Shown: positions 23,823 through 36,022, numbered from the stretch's first letter. The stretch: DNA of 64,000 nucleotides from Abelmoschus esculentus (GCA_035048815.1 JAUCBN010000024.1:4772001-4836000); one strand, 5' to 3'. Notes: a model not told the origin generated them from the letters alone. Made by a program: numbers and translations.

Positions 23823-24332
23823 TAGGGGTGAGTAAAATTTGATTCAACCGAAAAAACTAAATAATTCGATTCGATATGACTCGATTCAAAATTTCATAGA
23901 CTCGACTCGAAAATTTTTAAATAAAGTTCGAGTTGTAAAATAGAAATTTGAATAACTCGAAAAATTCAAAATTTTTAGTAATTAAAGAATTAATTTTTAA
24001 GTTTGAGATGAATCTATCAATTTTTTATGATATATATACATTGATATATAAAAATATAAAGAAATATTGCTACATATGAAAAATATATATATACATATCT
24101 TATATGATTAGAGAAAATCGTTTAAATTGAAATCAAATCATACTAACACGACAAATAATTACATTAAATATTTATAAGAACTCGAAAACTCGACTCAACT
24201 CGAATTTCTTAAACTTGACACGAACCAAAAAAAATTCAAATAAAGTTTGAGTTGTAAAATATGACACGTCAACTCGAATAACTCAAATTTTTTGACTCGA
24301 CTCAACTCAACTCAATCGAATACACACCTCTA
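23823..24332. mobile_element. hAT-type foldback MITE (TAGGGGTG termini)
   Basis: Starts TAGGGGTGAGTA and ends with the near-inverse TACACACCTCTA. It is flanked by ACTGTTTG (23815-23822) and ACTGATTT (24333-24340), an 8 bp duplication with two changes. The arms carry facing copies of ACTCGA/TCGAGT motifs, so the whole 510 bp can fold on itself. Confidence 0.75.
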
Positions 24333-25592
24333 ACTGATTTCTTAAATTTATTTATTACAAGTAATATGTTTGAGTCAATGTAAAAATAAATCATTGTAAA
24401 ACTCAATTCATTTAAATACCACTTTACTTATTTTCCCTAAATATTAAATGAACCAATAACTAAAGTATTATTTATGTTATTATCCCTAAATATTAAATGG
24501 ATCCCGTTTCGAACATTTATTTCCAAGGGATTACGCATTGAACTGGATCTCATACCCAAAATTTGTAATATTCCAAAGAAAACCAAAAGCAATAATAATA
24601 ATAATATAATATTTGACAGTAATTTATATTTTGCATCATTAAACTTAACATTCATTTTCATTTATATCATAAATTTTTAATTTAATTAAATTTTATCATT
24701 CAATTTTTATTAATAATAAATTAAGTCATTCATACTAATATTGTTAAATAATTCTAATAAAAATCTAAAATTAACACTTTTATACATATTATCATACATC
24801 ATCAAATAACGTTTAATTGATAATTTTAATAATTTTTTACAATAATTATTTGAATCTTTTTGTTTAAATAAATTCAAAAGAAAAATAATTAAATTTCCTA
24901 TAAACACTAATAAAAATATTTAAATTATTAATTAAACAATATATATCGATGACAAGTGGCTTAAATGAAAGGCATGATATTCAGCAACGGAACCACTCTT
25001 ATAATAGGATGAGTTCGTGTCCACCCTAAATTTTTTAAAAATCATATATTTACGCTTAATGTTCTTATTTTTATGAAATAATCCTTAAGTTTTTATAATA
25101 TTAAAGTTTTGTGCCCACCCTGAGATTCAAAAATTTATATATATTCACTCTCAAATAAATTTTTGAACTTGTCATCGATGATATCACCTTGTTCCTTTGT
25201 TGTTCTTCATCTTTTTTCTTATCTTCTCCCAAATAAACTAAGTAAAAGGTATACATTTTACCCTTCCATGGAAGAATCTTAGATTTGCGGTTGAGAGAAA
25301 GTTAAGCAACCTTTAAGGATCTATCTAATAAGGTAAAAATAAAAAAAATAGTAAAAAACAAAAAAATTGGTAAGGACTGAGGAAGAAGAAAGAGAATAAA
25401 AGATTCAACTTCACTTTTTATTATAAAATTCATTCTTTAGTATCTTTTAAGTTTCTAATAATGTTGTAACTCATTTTACAATACTTTCCTGTAACGAGAG
25501 TTAAAAATTCTTCTAAGGATCAAGAGAAGAAGAAAACTTGGGCTAGGAGTTTCGTTTTCAACTATAAGAGTATGATTAATATACCTCTAACC
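24333..25592. other. Intergenic with decayed MITE fragment
   Basis: AT-rich. About 25000-25180 contains TGTCCACCCTAAA and GTGCCCACCCTGAGAT segments resembling the inside of the hAT MITEs at 25593 and 57289, so it is probably an old copy with lost ends. Nothing else recognised. Confidence 0.45.
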
Positions 25593-25803
25593 CAGTAGCG
25601 GATCTACATGTGAAGGAGGGTGAGCACGTTAACTTTTTAAAGTTCACTTATTTGGCTTTGAATTTTTAAATTTTTATGAATTAATCCTTACATTTTTAAT
25701 ATTTTTATAATTTGTGCCCACCCTGAAATTCTAAGATTTGTGTCCATTTTAAAAATATTTTGACTTGTGCCTACCCTCACAAATATTTCTGAATCCGTCA
25801 CTG
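25593..25803. mobile_element. hAT MITE, CAGTGGCGGA family
   Basis: The 211 bp element begins CAGTAGCGGATC and ends GAATCCGTCACTG (near-inverted). It is bounded by a perfect 8 bp duplication CTCTAACC at 25585-25592 and 25804-25811. Shares GTGCCCACCCTGAAAT with the copy at 57289-57599. Confidence 0.88.
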
Positions 25804-25811
25804 CTCTAACC

Positions 25812-26303
25812 CTTTACTTTTTTTTTGAAAGGTAATAGGGCCTCGTTAAAACCCCCTTCCTATTGAAGGGGAAAAGAGTACCCGAACTAACTTTATTACT
25901 ATTAAGAGTAAATGTCAATTCTACAACCGAAAAGAAACTGCTAAAAACTACAACCAATAACGCTAAAGAAAATACAATCATTCATCTATATTAAACAATC
26001 AAACAAGATAGAACTTCACCCGATGCCTTTCTTAGCAAGTCGATCAGCTTCACAATTGCAAACACGAGGAATAAACCGGTAGCAGATTCCTTTCAGAGCA
26101 CTCAAATCAGTTAAAAACTTAATCTCATTTGATACAAAAGCAGGAGGATCTGAAACGCCTTTGATCCAATCGATTACTATTTTACAATCAGATTCGACGA
26201 TCAATCTATGTGTCTTATTCCATGCCGAGTCCAAAAATAAACCAATCCCATGTTTGATTGCTAAAAACTCTACCATAGCAGGACTATTATGTACATCACA
26301 CAA
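25812..26303 (-). pseudogene. LINE 3' end with RNase H-like domain
   Basis: A minus-strand coding remnant of about 95 codons (26303-26016) matching the RNase H-like domain of plant non-LTR retrotransposons and related proteins: EFLAIKHGIGL, the catalytic-type segment LIVESDCKIVIDWI, and a C-terminal IPRVCNCEADRLAKKG. A ~200 bp 3'UTR follows and ends in an A-rich tail (minus strand) at about 25826-25818. It is 5'-truncated at about 26303, as is usual for LINEs. Confidence 0.75.
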
Positions 26304-27397
26304 ATGATGTCTCGTATGTTATTGACATTTTGTTGCTTAAAGCCTTGAAAATGTTAAAATCTAAATTTATTATTAAAAACATGTAAAATTAATAGAAAAT
26401 CACCTATAACTTTTCTCATAACATGTATGATCCATTGGGGTTGTGTTGGAATTGTTTAGGGATTCCCTTGGAAAGGTTTTCGAGCTCTAGACTCGAAGTT
26501 TTAGATTTGAGTATCACTATAACTTAGTGTACTTTATGGAACCCAATCAAAAATCTATCCAAAAATGTTTATCTAAAGTTTGAAGAGCTAATAATTCGAG
26601 GATCATACTCTGACCATAACGTGTAAGAAACTTGATAATTGACATGTTCATATGTGCTAGAAAATGTAGGGTTGTATGCTTGTATAATGATTTTGCATGT
26701 TCTGAGTGCACTTGATTGATGGAATTCTGATATCTAGGTAACGTATTTCAACATAATGGTATGTGGTCGAAAGAAGGATCTATATGATTTGTGATGATTT
26801 AATTTGACATAGATTTATGCCTCCTTCGGTTGGGGTGTAATCCCTACTACAACATGATGGTATTAGCTGATTCACTGTTGTGATTATGATTTTGTTCGTT
26901 TGTCATGTGAGTAAATCTCTAGCTAGGTTTCTCTTAAATATTATTTTAGACACTCTTTTTCTTCATTAGGTTAGGGTGGTTTTTAATAAGACCTAAAGTA
27001 ATTCTCCTTTATTAATAAAAAAAATATGAATAGATTGTTTAATGAACGTAAATTTTAAATAATAATATATTAAAAAAATAAAACATGTTTGAAAATATTC
27101 TTCATTACGTTATAAGTTGATCCTTATCTATTTATCATTTGTCATATTTCTATTAAAAATGATAAAAATTATTTTTTTTATTTAGGATTATCAAACATGT
27201 ATAAAAAATTATGATTATTAATTTACCGCTAAACATGACTCCGTCCCTACACATAAGTTATATTTTTATAACTGTGCATAATATTAGTATAAAGAAAAAT
27301 AAAGGTCCATTTGTATATACTATTAATACATGTGATATGATATAACTTTGAAAAAACACTTTTAAAGGTGTCTTTAAAAAGTATAAACCACATTCTC
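26304..27397. other. Intergenic, nothing recognised
   Basis: AT-rich DNA between the LINE fragment and the FT 3' end. No coding signal or repeat that I recognise. Confidence 0.5.
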
Positions 27398-27403
27398 TTT
27401 ATT
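27398..27403 (-). terminator. FT poly(A) signal
   Basis: AATAAA on the minus strand, about 170 bases after the FT stop codon. A reasonable 3' processing signal. Confidence 0.5.
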
Positions 27404-27571
27404 AATAACACAGTGTACTAAAGTACACTACATGGCTCACAATACAATAGTACTTAATGGAGCCGGCTATTGCTCCTTCAGATTAACGTGCCATATGAGA
27501 GACTGGATTAAAGTGCAGGGTGTACGTAGTAGGTTTTGGTATTATTATTTTGGAGCAAAGTGATGTGTCTA

Positions 27572-30147
27572 TTATTGTGTCCTGCGGCCACCGGAGCCAC
27601 TCTCCCTCTGGCAGTTGAAATAAACGGCAGCCACCGGCAGACCGAGATTGTAAAGCTCGGCAAAGTCTCTGGTGTTGAAGTTCTGGCGCCATCCTGGTGC
27701 GTACACTGTCTGCCTTCCCAGTTGTCGAAACAATACGAACACGAAGCGGTGGATACCGACGGTTGGTCGTGGGCTCTCATAGCACACTACTTCTTGCCCT
27801 GCGTGAAGGACAAAATCCAATACATTTACATACAAACAACATTGAAAAACTATAAGTAAAACTGAAGATATTTTGTGGCTCGAGCTCTAGTGCTATACAA
27901 TGAATGAAATGTCAGCTCAAATCAAAAACATGCATCGGCCATTTATATCTTAAGGCAGCGCCAAACTTTTATTTGGGTAGTGTAGTCAGACGAGCCGGGG
28001 TAAAACATAAATGTTTAAAAGTAAGAGGATAAATTCATAAAAAAATAAATTTTAAAAGAATTTAAGTAGGGGGACAACAGTGAAAAAAATTCTTCGGGGT
28101 AAGGGGATTGCCCCTCCCTACATAGGTGTAGGTTCATCCTTGAATGTAGTGTTTGCACAAAATTAACCAAGGAGGGGTGGTTTTGGGCACATGCGACATC
28201 TACGATCACATATTGGTTCCGAGAAAGAGAGTCTCGAAATAAATTATTGTATTTAATTATTTTTAAAATATGTTAGTAAGTTTTGATCTAACGATATTAT
28301 ATATTTTAAAAATTAATAAGATGTATTTCAGTATATATGGTGTTGATTGAAAAATTAATAAGATGATTACCTTAATTTCATATTTTCTAAAAGTTTTCTT
28401 CAATTATATACATATGTAATTTTGTTTTAATGACTACACTCATTGATTTTATTTTAATAATAATATAAAAAGTTAATAAAAACATAATTATTAAAAGCAA
28501 ATTTTGAAACTTATAGAATATAAATGATTATTAATTTATCTAACTGGATGTATTCGATTTTCATTTCAATAAGATGTCGTTATTTGATGGCTTCTTATTT
28601 CATTCTGATATATTTTATTTATTGTATGACATTATTTTCAAATCTTATTGCAATAATTATGAAAATGCTCTTAAAAACGTTATACGAAAATGAGTTATTT
28701 GTTGAATTAAAATTACTTGAGCTTTTACCACATGTAAAAAATAAGTGATAGATTTATTATGGTTTTAAATTCATTTTAATTGCATCCAATTTAATTGACT
28801 ATTCTTATTATCATTATTTATGCAAAACAAGTTTTTTAAAATTGCATATCCGGGACTGGTCTTTTGAATGGAGTTGATATCAAAAGCGTTGTAGATGATT
28901 TGTATTAAAATATGCAAGAATAATATCATTTTTAAGTAAAAATGCTAAACTTTTAAATTTTTATAAATCATTTTTATATTGCGTAATTTAATATTTTTGT
29001 ATTAAGAAAACTCTACTCGAAAGAAAACATATTTTTTCTTAGCCTCATTTTAATAAATTGCAAACGAGTCCTTAATCTTTGAAGCAACCAAGACATGTAT
29101 GAGTAGCGTAGCCTCAACAGTGTCCTGAGTGTGGTAATTGGTTCCAGAGATGAAGAGTAATTGTGGGTCTCAAGGGAAAATGTCGACAATCACTGGTGTT
29201 TCTGTCAGCTCACAATGGCTACCTCTACCACTAAGCTGATTTAGGGTTTATTAGACTCTAAATTAGGGTTTAGGGTTGATGTATCTTAAACCAAAGCAAA
29301 AAATATATACACATATGTAACAAAAGCTGCAAAGAAGGCACTAACCAAAGCCTGCGCCTGTTGTGGCTGGAATATCAGTTACCAACCTGAAAAGTTTGAT
29401 TTTGATGCAGAGGGTTAGCAAGTATAATACCAATGAGCTAAAACTACAACATGTCTGCTGGAATAAAGGATTTTGTCCATTATGCATATCCCTATAACTA
29501 CTACTGGATGGCCAATCACATCATCAAGTAAAAGAAATAGAAGAAGTGATGACTGAGCAACTGTAACTGACTCTAGTCCTAGTAAGTAGTAAAGCTGATG
29601 TATGGCTCTTTGGTTAGAATGTCCATTGCACTGTCTTGAGGTTTTTCAAATCCATGCAAAGTACGAAAACATAGCGTATGCTTTCCTCACTTCTCTTTGT
29701 TCGCGTGTTTCAGTATGCAACACAAAGAGAAAGAGAAAGAGAGAGAGAGAGAGGGGAAAGGGGAGGAAATAAGATATAGAGGGAGAACTCACCAGTGCAA
29801 GTATTCCCTGAGATTTGGGTCACTTGGGCTGGGGGCATCAGGATCCACCATAACCTGCACCAGCCAGATTAGTCATTATAAGAAACCAAAAACCCTAATC
29901 CTTTTGAGTGAGTGCTTGTGTGTATATATAAAGGATAAAAGGAAGTTACCAAAGTGTAGAAAGTCCGGAGATCATCCCCACCGACATCAACCCTTGGCTG
30001 GTTCACAAGTTGTGAAGGTTTGAGCTCGACGCCATTGTTAACCTCCCTAGTAGGGTAGGATACCCGGAGAGAAATAGACCTGGTAAAAGAGTCCAAAACA
30101 TCTCCTATAATCCTACCAACCACCAGGGGGTCTCTGTCTCTAGGCAT
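27572..30147 (-). CDS. FT: FLOWERING LOCUS T (PEBP florigen), complete
   Basis: FT is made in leaf phloem and moves to the shoot apex, where it acts with FD and 14-3-3 proteins to start flowering. Exons (minus strand): 30147-29950, 29854-29793, 29386-29346, 27798-27572. Their lengths of 198, 62, 41 and 227 bases show the conserved FT structure. All introns are GT-AG and the product is 175 residues. Seen: DPDAP at 70-74, GIHR at 115-118, Tyr84 in REYLHW (FT-type; TFL1 has His), and segment B GRQTVYAPGWRQN with Trp137 and Gln139, all of the flower-promoting class. The start at 30147 gives the usual MPRDRDPL beginning; an in-frame ATG at 30168 would add MPSSSSS and is less likely. No stop or frameshift. 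Intron 3 is the longest (1547 bp). Confidence 0.96.
27799..29345 (-). other. FT intron 3
   Basis: 1547 bp between exons 3 and 4, AT-rich. About 27980-28170 contains GGGGATTGCCCCTCCCTACAT, resembling a piece at 35105-35120 and common in decayed plant DNA-transposon copies. No exon missed: exons 3 and 4 join in phase. Confidence 0.75.
29718..29763. repeat. GA-rich microsatellite in FT intron 2
   Basis: AAAGAGAAAGAGAAAGAGAG-type run, purine-only on the plus strand, 30 bases from exon 2. Likely length-polymorphic. Confidence 0.75.
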
Positions 30148-30233
30148 GCTGCTGCTGCTGGAAGGCAAGAAAGGGGTTCAACTGCAGAATTTTTGCTCGA
30201 CTTTACTGATTAGAACAAGCTACACCCGGGTTG

Positions 30234-30243
30234 TATTTATATA
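30234..30243 (-). promoter_or_regulatory. FT TATA box
   Basis: TATATAAATA on the minus strand, about 90 bases before the FT ATG. This places the transcription start near 30205 and gives a leader of roughly 60 bases. Inverted CCAAT motifs lie upstream near 30330 and 30352. Confidence 0.65.
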
Positions 30244-30766
30244 GGAGTGGGTGGTATCTGCTTTTGTAGCATCAACAGAATCTGGTCTTGTTTTATCACG
30301 AATATAGTTTGTGCAGCAATGATATCATTGGTGAATCATGAATATACAAACCAATGGTGAAACCTCGAACTATAAAACGAGTTCAAGAGTCAGCAAGGGG
30401 CACGATTGCTTTAATTTCGAAACCCGGTTCACAGCATCCCATCATGGTACAATGTGTCAATATCAGTTCTTTTCTGTTTTTTGTTTTCTTCGATAAAAGA
30501 ATTATTCGGTTCAGCCCCCCACCCCCACCCCCACACACAGCCAAGATCGGATTGCTAATCACCGGCCCTAGAAGGCGAGTGCGACCTTGTTGAGTATAAT
30601 ATAAAGAGAGAAAGCATTCATAACGGAGGCTGTCACACCTACTAGAAATGACTGACGCCATTGTAGCCACATGCTTGCTTAGGATTTCTGTTGCCCTTTC
30701 TGTGATTCCCTTACCCCGATCCACGTCTGGCATTTAATTTACTCTATTTTTTTCTCTTTCTTCCTG

Positions 30767-30955
30767 AAAAAATTATTAGGTAAACCTTATTCACCACGTA
30801 ATCCATGGTCCCAATTAATCAAGACCGTTGATTTTTAATTTTTTTTCAAGTGAATCATCACCTCTTTCCTACATGTACTTAGTAGCTGGTAGTTATTAGG
30901 TGGTTATTTAAAGATCAACAGTCCTGATTGCTTGAAAGGTTCACCAAATAATCTC
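30767..30955. mobile_element. Mutator-like MITE in FT promoter
   Basis: The 189 bp element has imperfect terminal inverted repeats (ATTATTAGGTAAACCTT against, inverted, GATTATTTGGTGAACCTT). It is flanked by a perfect 9 bp duplication TTCTTCCTG (30758-30766 and 30956-30964); 9 bp is the Mutator class signature. It lies about 0.6 kb upstream of the FT start codon. Confidence 0.85.
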
Positions 30956-31146
30956 TTCTTCCTGTGGGTAAATAAGGTGACTCATACTTTCAAATATTTA
31001 TAATTTCACTACATACATACGTACGTTTATTCTCTTTTAACTCCAATAGGCTTTCCCCTCAGGCTATGGAAAAGGTACCTTAAAAGTATTGTGAAATTAA
31101 ATAATATTTATATTGTGAAATTATATAAACAAAATAATTCTGTGAA

Positions 31147-31352
31147 GTATCCGTCGGGGGCAGGTGGTTTAAAGCATGGAATATCACTGTTGGGTGAGTT
31201 CACAGACAAATAGATAGATTGGTAATAAGTTGCAACACGCCTACACCCAAGAGCTGTGATTCCAATGAACGACAGCCTCAATTTTAACCACAGAAACGTA
31301 TTGCCTTTAACATTGCCATTCCTCACCCTTCCTTTCTGGACCCTCTTCGGAT
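31147..31352. repeat. Upstream repeat R, copy 1 (proximal)
   Basis: About 205 bases shared with 54315-54532 in the same orientation at an estimated 80-85% by eye, including a 28-base block (31251-31278) identical in both, with CCAAT inside. It is about 1.0 kb upstream of the FT ATG. The best open frame on the minus strand shows no known domain, so I treat it as non-coding. Confidence 0.7.
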
Positions 31353-31598
31353 CCAGCTTAACTGGGTTGGATTCGAGTCGTAATTAATTAGTCTATGTTA
31401 GTGTGCCTTAAGTTAAGTTTCACAAGTACCTAGTCGTGTCCTGTTTTAACTTTAAATTGCTCTTCAACGGATAAGACATGAAAACTACCTAAAGATGTTC
31501 ATGTAGCTCCATCTTATTCGAATTTAAATTTTAATATTTGCCTTGCAAGTGTAAATGCTTCTTTGCATAATAAAAAAAATAAAATGTGTTATACTTGG

Positions 31599-31854
31599 AA
31601 AAATTATATTATGGGTCAGTCCCACCACGTGGCTATGGGACCAGCCACTAAAAACCACCCACATCACCAATTTTTACATATATTTTTTCCCAAGTGAATC
31701 TTCACTTAAAAATTATTTTTAAAAAGAATTAACAGTAAATATGATGGAAGATTCACTTTAAAAAATATGACACAGAAAAAAATGACAATGTGGGTGGTTT
31801 TTAGTGATTGATCCCATAGATGACGTAGTGAAACTGACCATGATATAATTTCTC
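31599..31854. mobile_element. Mutator-like MITE (256 bp)
   Basis: The ends AAATTATATTATGGGTCAGT and, inverted, AAATTATATCATGGTCAGT match. It is bounded by an 11 bp direct repeat GTTATACTTGG (31588-31598 and 31855-31865). Arms with GTGGGTGGTTTTTAGTG and its inverse make a hairpin. Confidence 0.85.
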
Positions 31855-31865
31855 GTTATACTTGG

Positions 31866-32700
31866 TACCTTCGAACCCAAAGGTGACCTCTAGTGCGTCA
31901 TCAACTAGTAACTCCGAAGGTAACCCCCGGATGACTTACTTAGAGCCTTGCAATATCAGAGACGATGAAACCGGAGGCTTACACGATCTTGTGAACAAAC
32001 ATTGTTAGGTGCTACAACACTCCACCCACGTGACTAGAATATAGAGTTTGATATTTGGAAGTTGAGCCTATCTCTGTTGAACCGTCTATAGGTTTGTCAT
32101 TAAACTTGACACCATCTAATCACTAATAGTTTTAGGGGTTATAAATACTCCTTCAATCAAAGAGAAAAGACGGGTCAAACTTATAAGGTAATACCCCTAT
32201 CTTCCTCCCTCAAGCTTTGAGCATCGTATCGACTGCGATTCTCCACCCCAAATATAGAGTAGGTGAATTGTGTCACGCCTAAAAAGAGGCAAAAAACATT
32301 AATCTCACATTGAAAAAGAAAAGGTAGATCTTGAGATATATAAACGGTGACGTTGCACATCCTATCAGACATATTTTACGCTGAACACCCATGAGAAGGG
32401 TAGACAAGGTGAAAAAAGGTCAGTCACAAGAGCGAAAGCTCGTGACGAGGGCATCATGAGTTTGGCGAGGAACATTAATCCCACATCAGAAAAGAATAGA
32501 TAAGTTTTAGGATACATAAATGATAACACTGCACATCCTATCAGACATCCCATACCAGAAGTTATCATCTTCACTCGACCCACGAAGTGACTTATTCTAA
32601 GGAAAGTACATTATCAAGCGAAGAAGATGTGAAGATTGGCCCCGTAAGTGGTCAACCTATCTCACATCACACTCAACCTTACAAACATAGACAATAATTA
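31866..32700. repeat. Degenerate LTR-like repeat, copy A
   Basis: About 31930-32200 aligns with 35280-35448 continued at 54005-54110, the sequence the big copia element landed in. Shared parts include TTGCAATAT-AGAGACGAT, CTACAACACTCCAC-CACGT and GACACCATCT-ATCAC followed by a TATA-like TTATAAATACTCC. It looks like LTR material of an old retrotransposon. Two ~80 base direct repeats (32292-32372 and 32469-32548) share GCACATCCTATCAGACAT. Confidence 0.5.
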
Positions 32701-33049
32701 AATCATGTTCTTTCTAGAAAAGGTATATTCTACGATATTAGCTATATCTATATGATACTCAATCATCAAATCATAATACTTACACAACTGTAACCATTAG
32801 TGTTGCCTAATATTTAACTTTTTTTTTATAACATTAGATATTTTAAGCTCTTTTTGCCTTAAATCTTAAACGCAAACACCATAATGATAAATTCTATATC
32901 ATCTATAGCGTAATTTTGCTCATGTAACTTCAATTGACTAAATGCATAAGCCAAAACTCTTTTATATAGCACCAAAATACACCCTAAATCAATGTATGAT
33001 GTATCACTATAAACGATAAACTTTTTATTTTAATAAGGTTGAATTAAGA

Positions 33050-33670
33050 TAAGAGATTTTGTTAAAAACTCACTCAACTTCTTAAAACTACTTACCCACT
33101 CAAATGAATATTCTTTTTTAAAATCTTAGTTAACATAACAACAATTCTTGAAAAGTAATTCACAAAATGATGGTAATATCTAGCCAACCTAAAAAAACTA
33201 TCCAACTCTGTCACAGAATTAAGAGGTTCACAATTTACCATAACTTTAATCTTTTGCGGATCTACACGAATACCTTCCAGCGATACAATATGAGCAAGAA
33301 AAATCATTTTATTTAGTCAAAACTCACATTGACTCAACAAGCATATAACTCATTATCCAAAAAATTTGTAGAACAAACCATAATTGTCGATCATATTCTT
33401 CCTCAATGTAAGAGTACATAAGAATATCATCAACGAACACATCTATAAACTGATCAAGGTACTTATGTAAAACCTAATTCATTATATACACTAAAGCATA
33501 AAATGTATTCGTCAACCCAAATGACATCACTAAAAACCTATTATGTTTATATATCGTAGGAAAAGTAGGTTTCAAAACATCTTCATCCTTAACCTTCAAA
33601 GGATAATGTTCGGAACTCAAATCAATCTTAGAAAACACTACACCACCATAGAATTGATCAAACAAATCAT
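33050..33670 (-). pseudogene. Ty3/gypsy RT fragment, decayed
   Basis: On the minus strand, reverse-transcriptase blocks appear in order. VFSKIDLSSEHYPLKVKDED and VMSFGLTNTFYALVYIMN lie at 33665-33474, then an FVDDIL-type active-site box near 33435. GHIVS-like AHIVSLEGIRVDPQKIK and LDSFFRLARYYHHFVNYFS follow at 33300-33130. Several stops and frame changes; no integrase or gag nearby. Confidence 0.75.
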
Positions 33671-33849
33671 TAATTTAAGACAATAGATACATATTTTTAA
33701 TCTTCAATTTATTCAGTTATCGATAATTAATAGACATTTATATTTTTCTACTTTTCTCTTTTATAAACAACACTAGTGCACTCGTACCCTATAGTTAAAC
33801 ACTAAGACGAATGGAACAATGATCTAGAAACTCCTGAAGTTGTATCTTT

Positions 33850-34758
33850 AACTTATTTGATGCCATACACTATGGAGTAATTGACACTAAATGAATGCCT
33901 TGTCAATTACAAAGATGAATGCCACACACTATAGATTTCTAGTGATCCTTAGTAGATCATTGTGTGGTTTGAGTCCTTGTATGGTAGGATCTGGATACTC
34001 ATTGAGAGAGTGTTGCATCACAATGAAGGCCATACGATGTGAGATTTTAGCTGATGTATTGAAGGCTATTCGATGTGAGATTTTGGATGATGACTTTACT
34101 CGATGTAAGATTTTGAGCCCTACTCGATGCGAGATACCTAGTGAAGATTCGATGCGAGATTCTGAGTATACTAGCTCGATGTAAGATTTCGAGCAGCTCG
34201 ATGTGATATTCCGAGCAAGAGTGAGTTTTAATGGTTTGTTTACATTTATGTTTTGGTTATTGTTTTCCCATATCATGTGTTTAGGTGATTACGGTAATGT
34301 CGTTGCTTTATACCATATTTTTATATCTCATTTAGCATATACATAGTTATGATACACTTGAAGCACGGTCGATAGGTTGTGTATCCCCTGAGGTTTTGTA
34401 TCTCATTGATCAGAATGTATTTACGTACGCAAGTAAGTAGGTGGGTTGAGCGTGGCAGAGCATCATCGTCAATGGTCTTTAGCATTGACCATTAGTAGAG
34501 TACAATTACTTAGACATAGTGGGCTATATATTCGTAGGACCCTTGTATTTGTAACTCTATTTATTTAACTTATTTGTTCAAATATTTTAGTTAATGTATT
34601 TGGAGCTTCGTAACTGTTTCGGGATGTTTAAACTACTATTATATTTTAAATGCTTATTAAACTTATGAATAGATTCTATGGAAGTTAATGTCTATCTGTT
34701 GGAAAGATAAAATTTTTTGAGGTTGGGCTTGTAGCCTAAATATAACATTTGAGTTTAG
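33850..34758 (-). repeat. Probable chromovirus-type LTR (minus strand)
   Basis: On the minus strand a TGTAACACCCTAAACTC start at 34758 is typical of chromovirus-type gypsy LTRs, and the RT remnant lies downstream in the same orientation. The inner end is not defined. It contains a run of CGATGYRAGAT motifs at 34036-34215. Confidence 0.5.
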
Positions 34759-35448
34759 GGTGTTACATAGGCAAACATGCAATAAATTTGAGGATAAGCA
34801 GAACGAGACATTAATATGTTTGATGCCTCAATGGTTTCTCCTGACAATATCTTGGTTAGGTTATCTTAAACTCCATAGGGACATGGTAATCAATAGTCAA
34901 CCACACTTAGGGGAGATCATTACCGAGAATTCAAATATATTTGCCTTAACCAAGAGTCATAAGCAAGAACGTAACTATGTTGAACATGGGTGGGGCTTTT
35001 GTCTCTTCAATTTTTTTGGTATAATTGCATTTAAGGTCCTTCTTAGTTTAAATAAAAGTAAAATAAGGATTTTTCTCCTCCTAAATTTTATATTTAAAGA
35101 CTTAATGGGCAATTGCCCCTCTTGATGTTTGATGCTAGCTCCGTCTCGGGTCATAAAGATGGTTTTTTTTTTCATTTTTTGGTACTCTTTTGAATAAGGG
35201 AGACCAATTTTATATTTTGTACGTATGCACCTAGAAATGACTCCCAACACCTCCGTACCCTGTAACTTTGAAGGTGGCACTCAAAATCTTGCAATATTAG
35301 AGACGATAAAACCGATGGCCTAAACGGTCTTGAGAACAAACATTGTCAAGTGCTACAACACTCCACTCACGTAACTGGACTACAACGTCTAATACTTGAG
35401 AGTTGGGTCTATGTCTGCCGACCCATCCATATGTTGTCATTAGATCTA
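34759..35448. repeat. Repeat-derived DNA, copy B left part
   Basis: 34759-35150 resembles non-coding transposon remnants (GGGCAATTGCCCCTC near 35107). 35280-35448 is the left half of the LTR-like repeat whose right half resumes at 54005, split by the copia insertion. Confidence 0.45.
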
Positions 35449-35453
35449 AGACC

Positions 35454-36022
35454 TGTTGAAATAAACTTAAATGATATGTTTAGAGAGTCTTAAAATTTTA
35501 AAGTTATAGGAAGTTACAAATTTGAAATGTCAAATGTTAATATGAGAGTGTTACTAGTTTTATGTAGTTTAATATAGGAGTTATAAGAGTTACAAGAGTT
35601 ATGGTTTTTATTAGATTTTACTATGTAAAAATGACCTAGTGTCTATACAAAGGAAATTTCTATTGCTTTGTAAGGTGTGAGTGAGAATGTGAGTGAGTGA
35701 AGGACAAGGGTGAATGAATATGGTAGTGAGAGTGAGCTAAGGTTGTGGGAGTGGAGTGTGAGAAAAAAATAGTAGTTTTTTTGGTGAATGTGGTAATGAG
35801 TGGTGTGTGTGAAAGCCAAGTGTGGTAGTGAGAAAGAGTGGTTGTGGTGATAATGAAAGAAAGAAGTCAGAAGAGATTCAAAGGAATAAAAAAAAGTATT
35901 TTGAAATAGTATTGTATTTGTCAACTGTCCGAGTAATTTTTATTCCGCTGACAATTTTATTTTGTGGGAAATTTTTATTCCTAAGTAATTTCATTCGACT
36001 GCTAATTGCTTTGAAGTCTTCA
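35454..36022 (+). repeat. 5' LTR of outer copia
   Basis: 569 bp, followed a few bases later by TGTTATCAGAGC (36026-36037), a one-base variant of the copia primer site. Contains a GTGAGTG-rich region near 35680-35830. Aligns along its length with 53432-53999. Confidence 0.9.

Noticed and set aside
30148..30168. Upstream in-frame ATG for FT (MPSSSSS extension)
   Set aside because: A poly-Ser lead from an AGC repeat is absent from the FT family; the conserved MPRDRDPL start at 30147 fits length and family.
31108..31326. 72-codon minus-strand open frame
   Set aside because: No domain; it overlaps repeat R, and the second copy at 54315-54532 does not keep the same frame cleanly.
35643..35924. 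93-codon minus-strand frame (His/Ser/Phe-rich), and its counterpart at 53620-53901
   Set aside because: Both lie in copia LTRs and are translations of GTGAGTG-type simple sequence; not genes.
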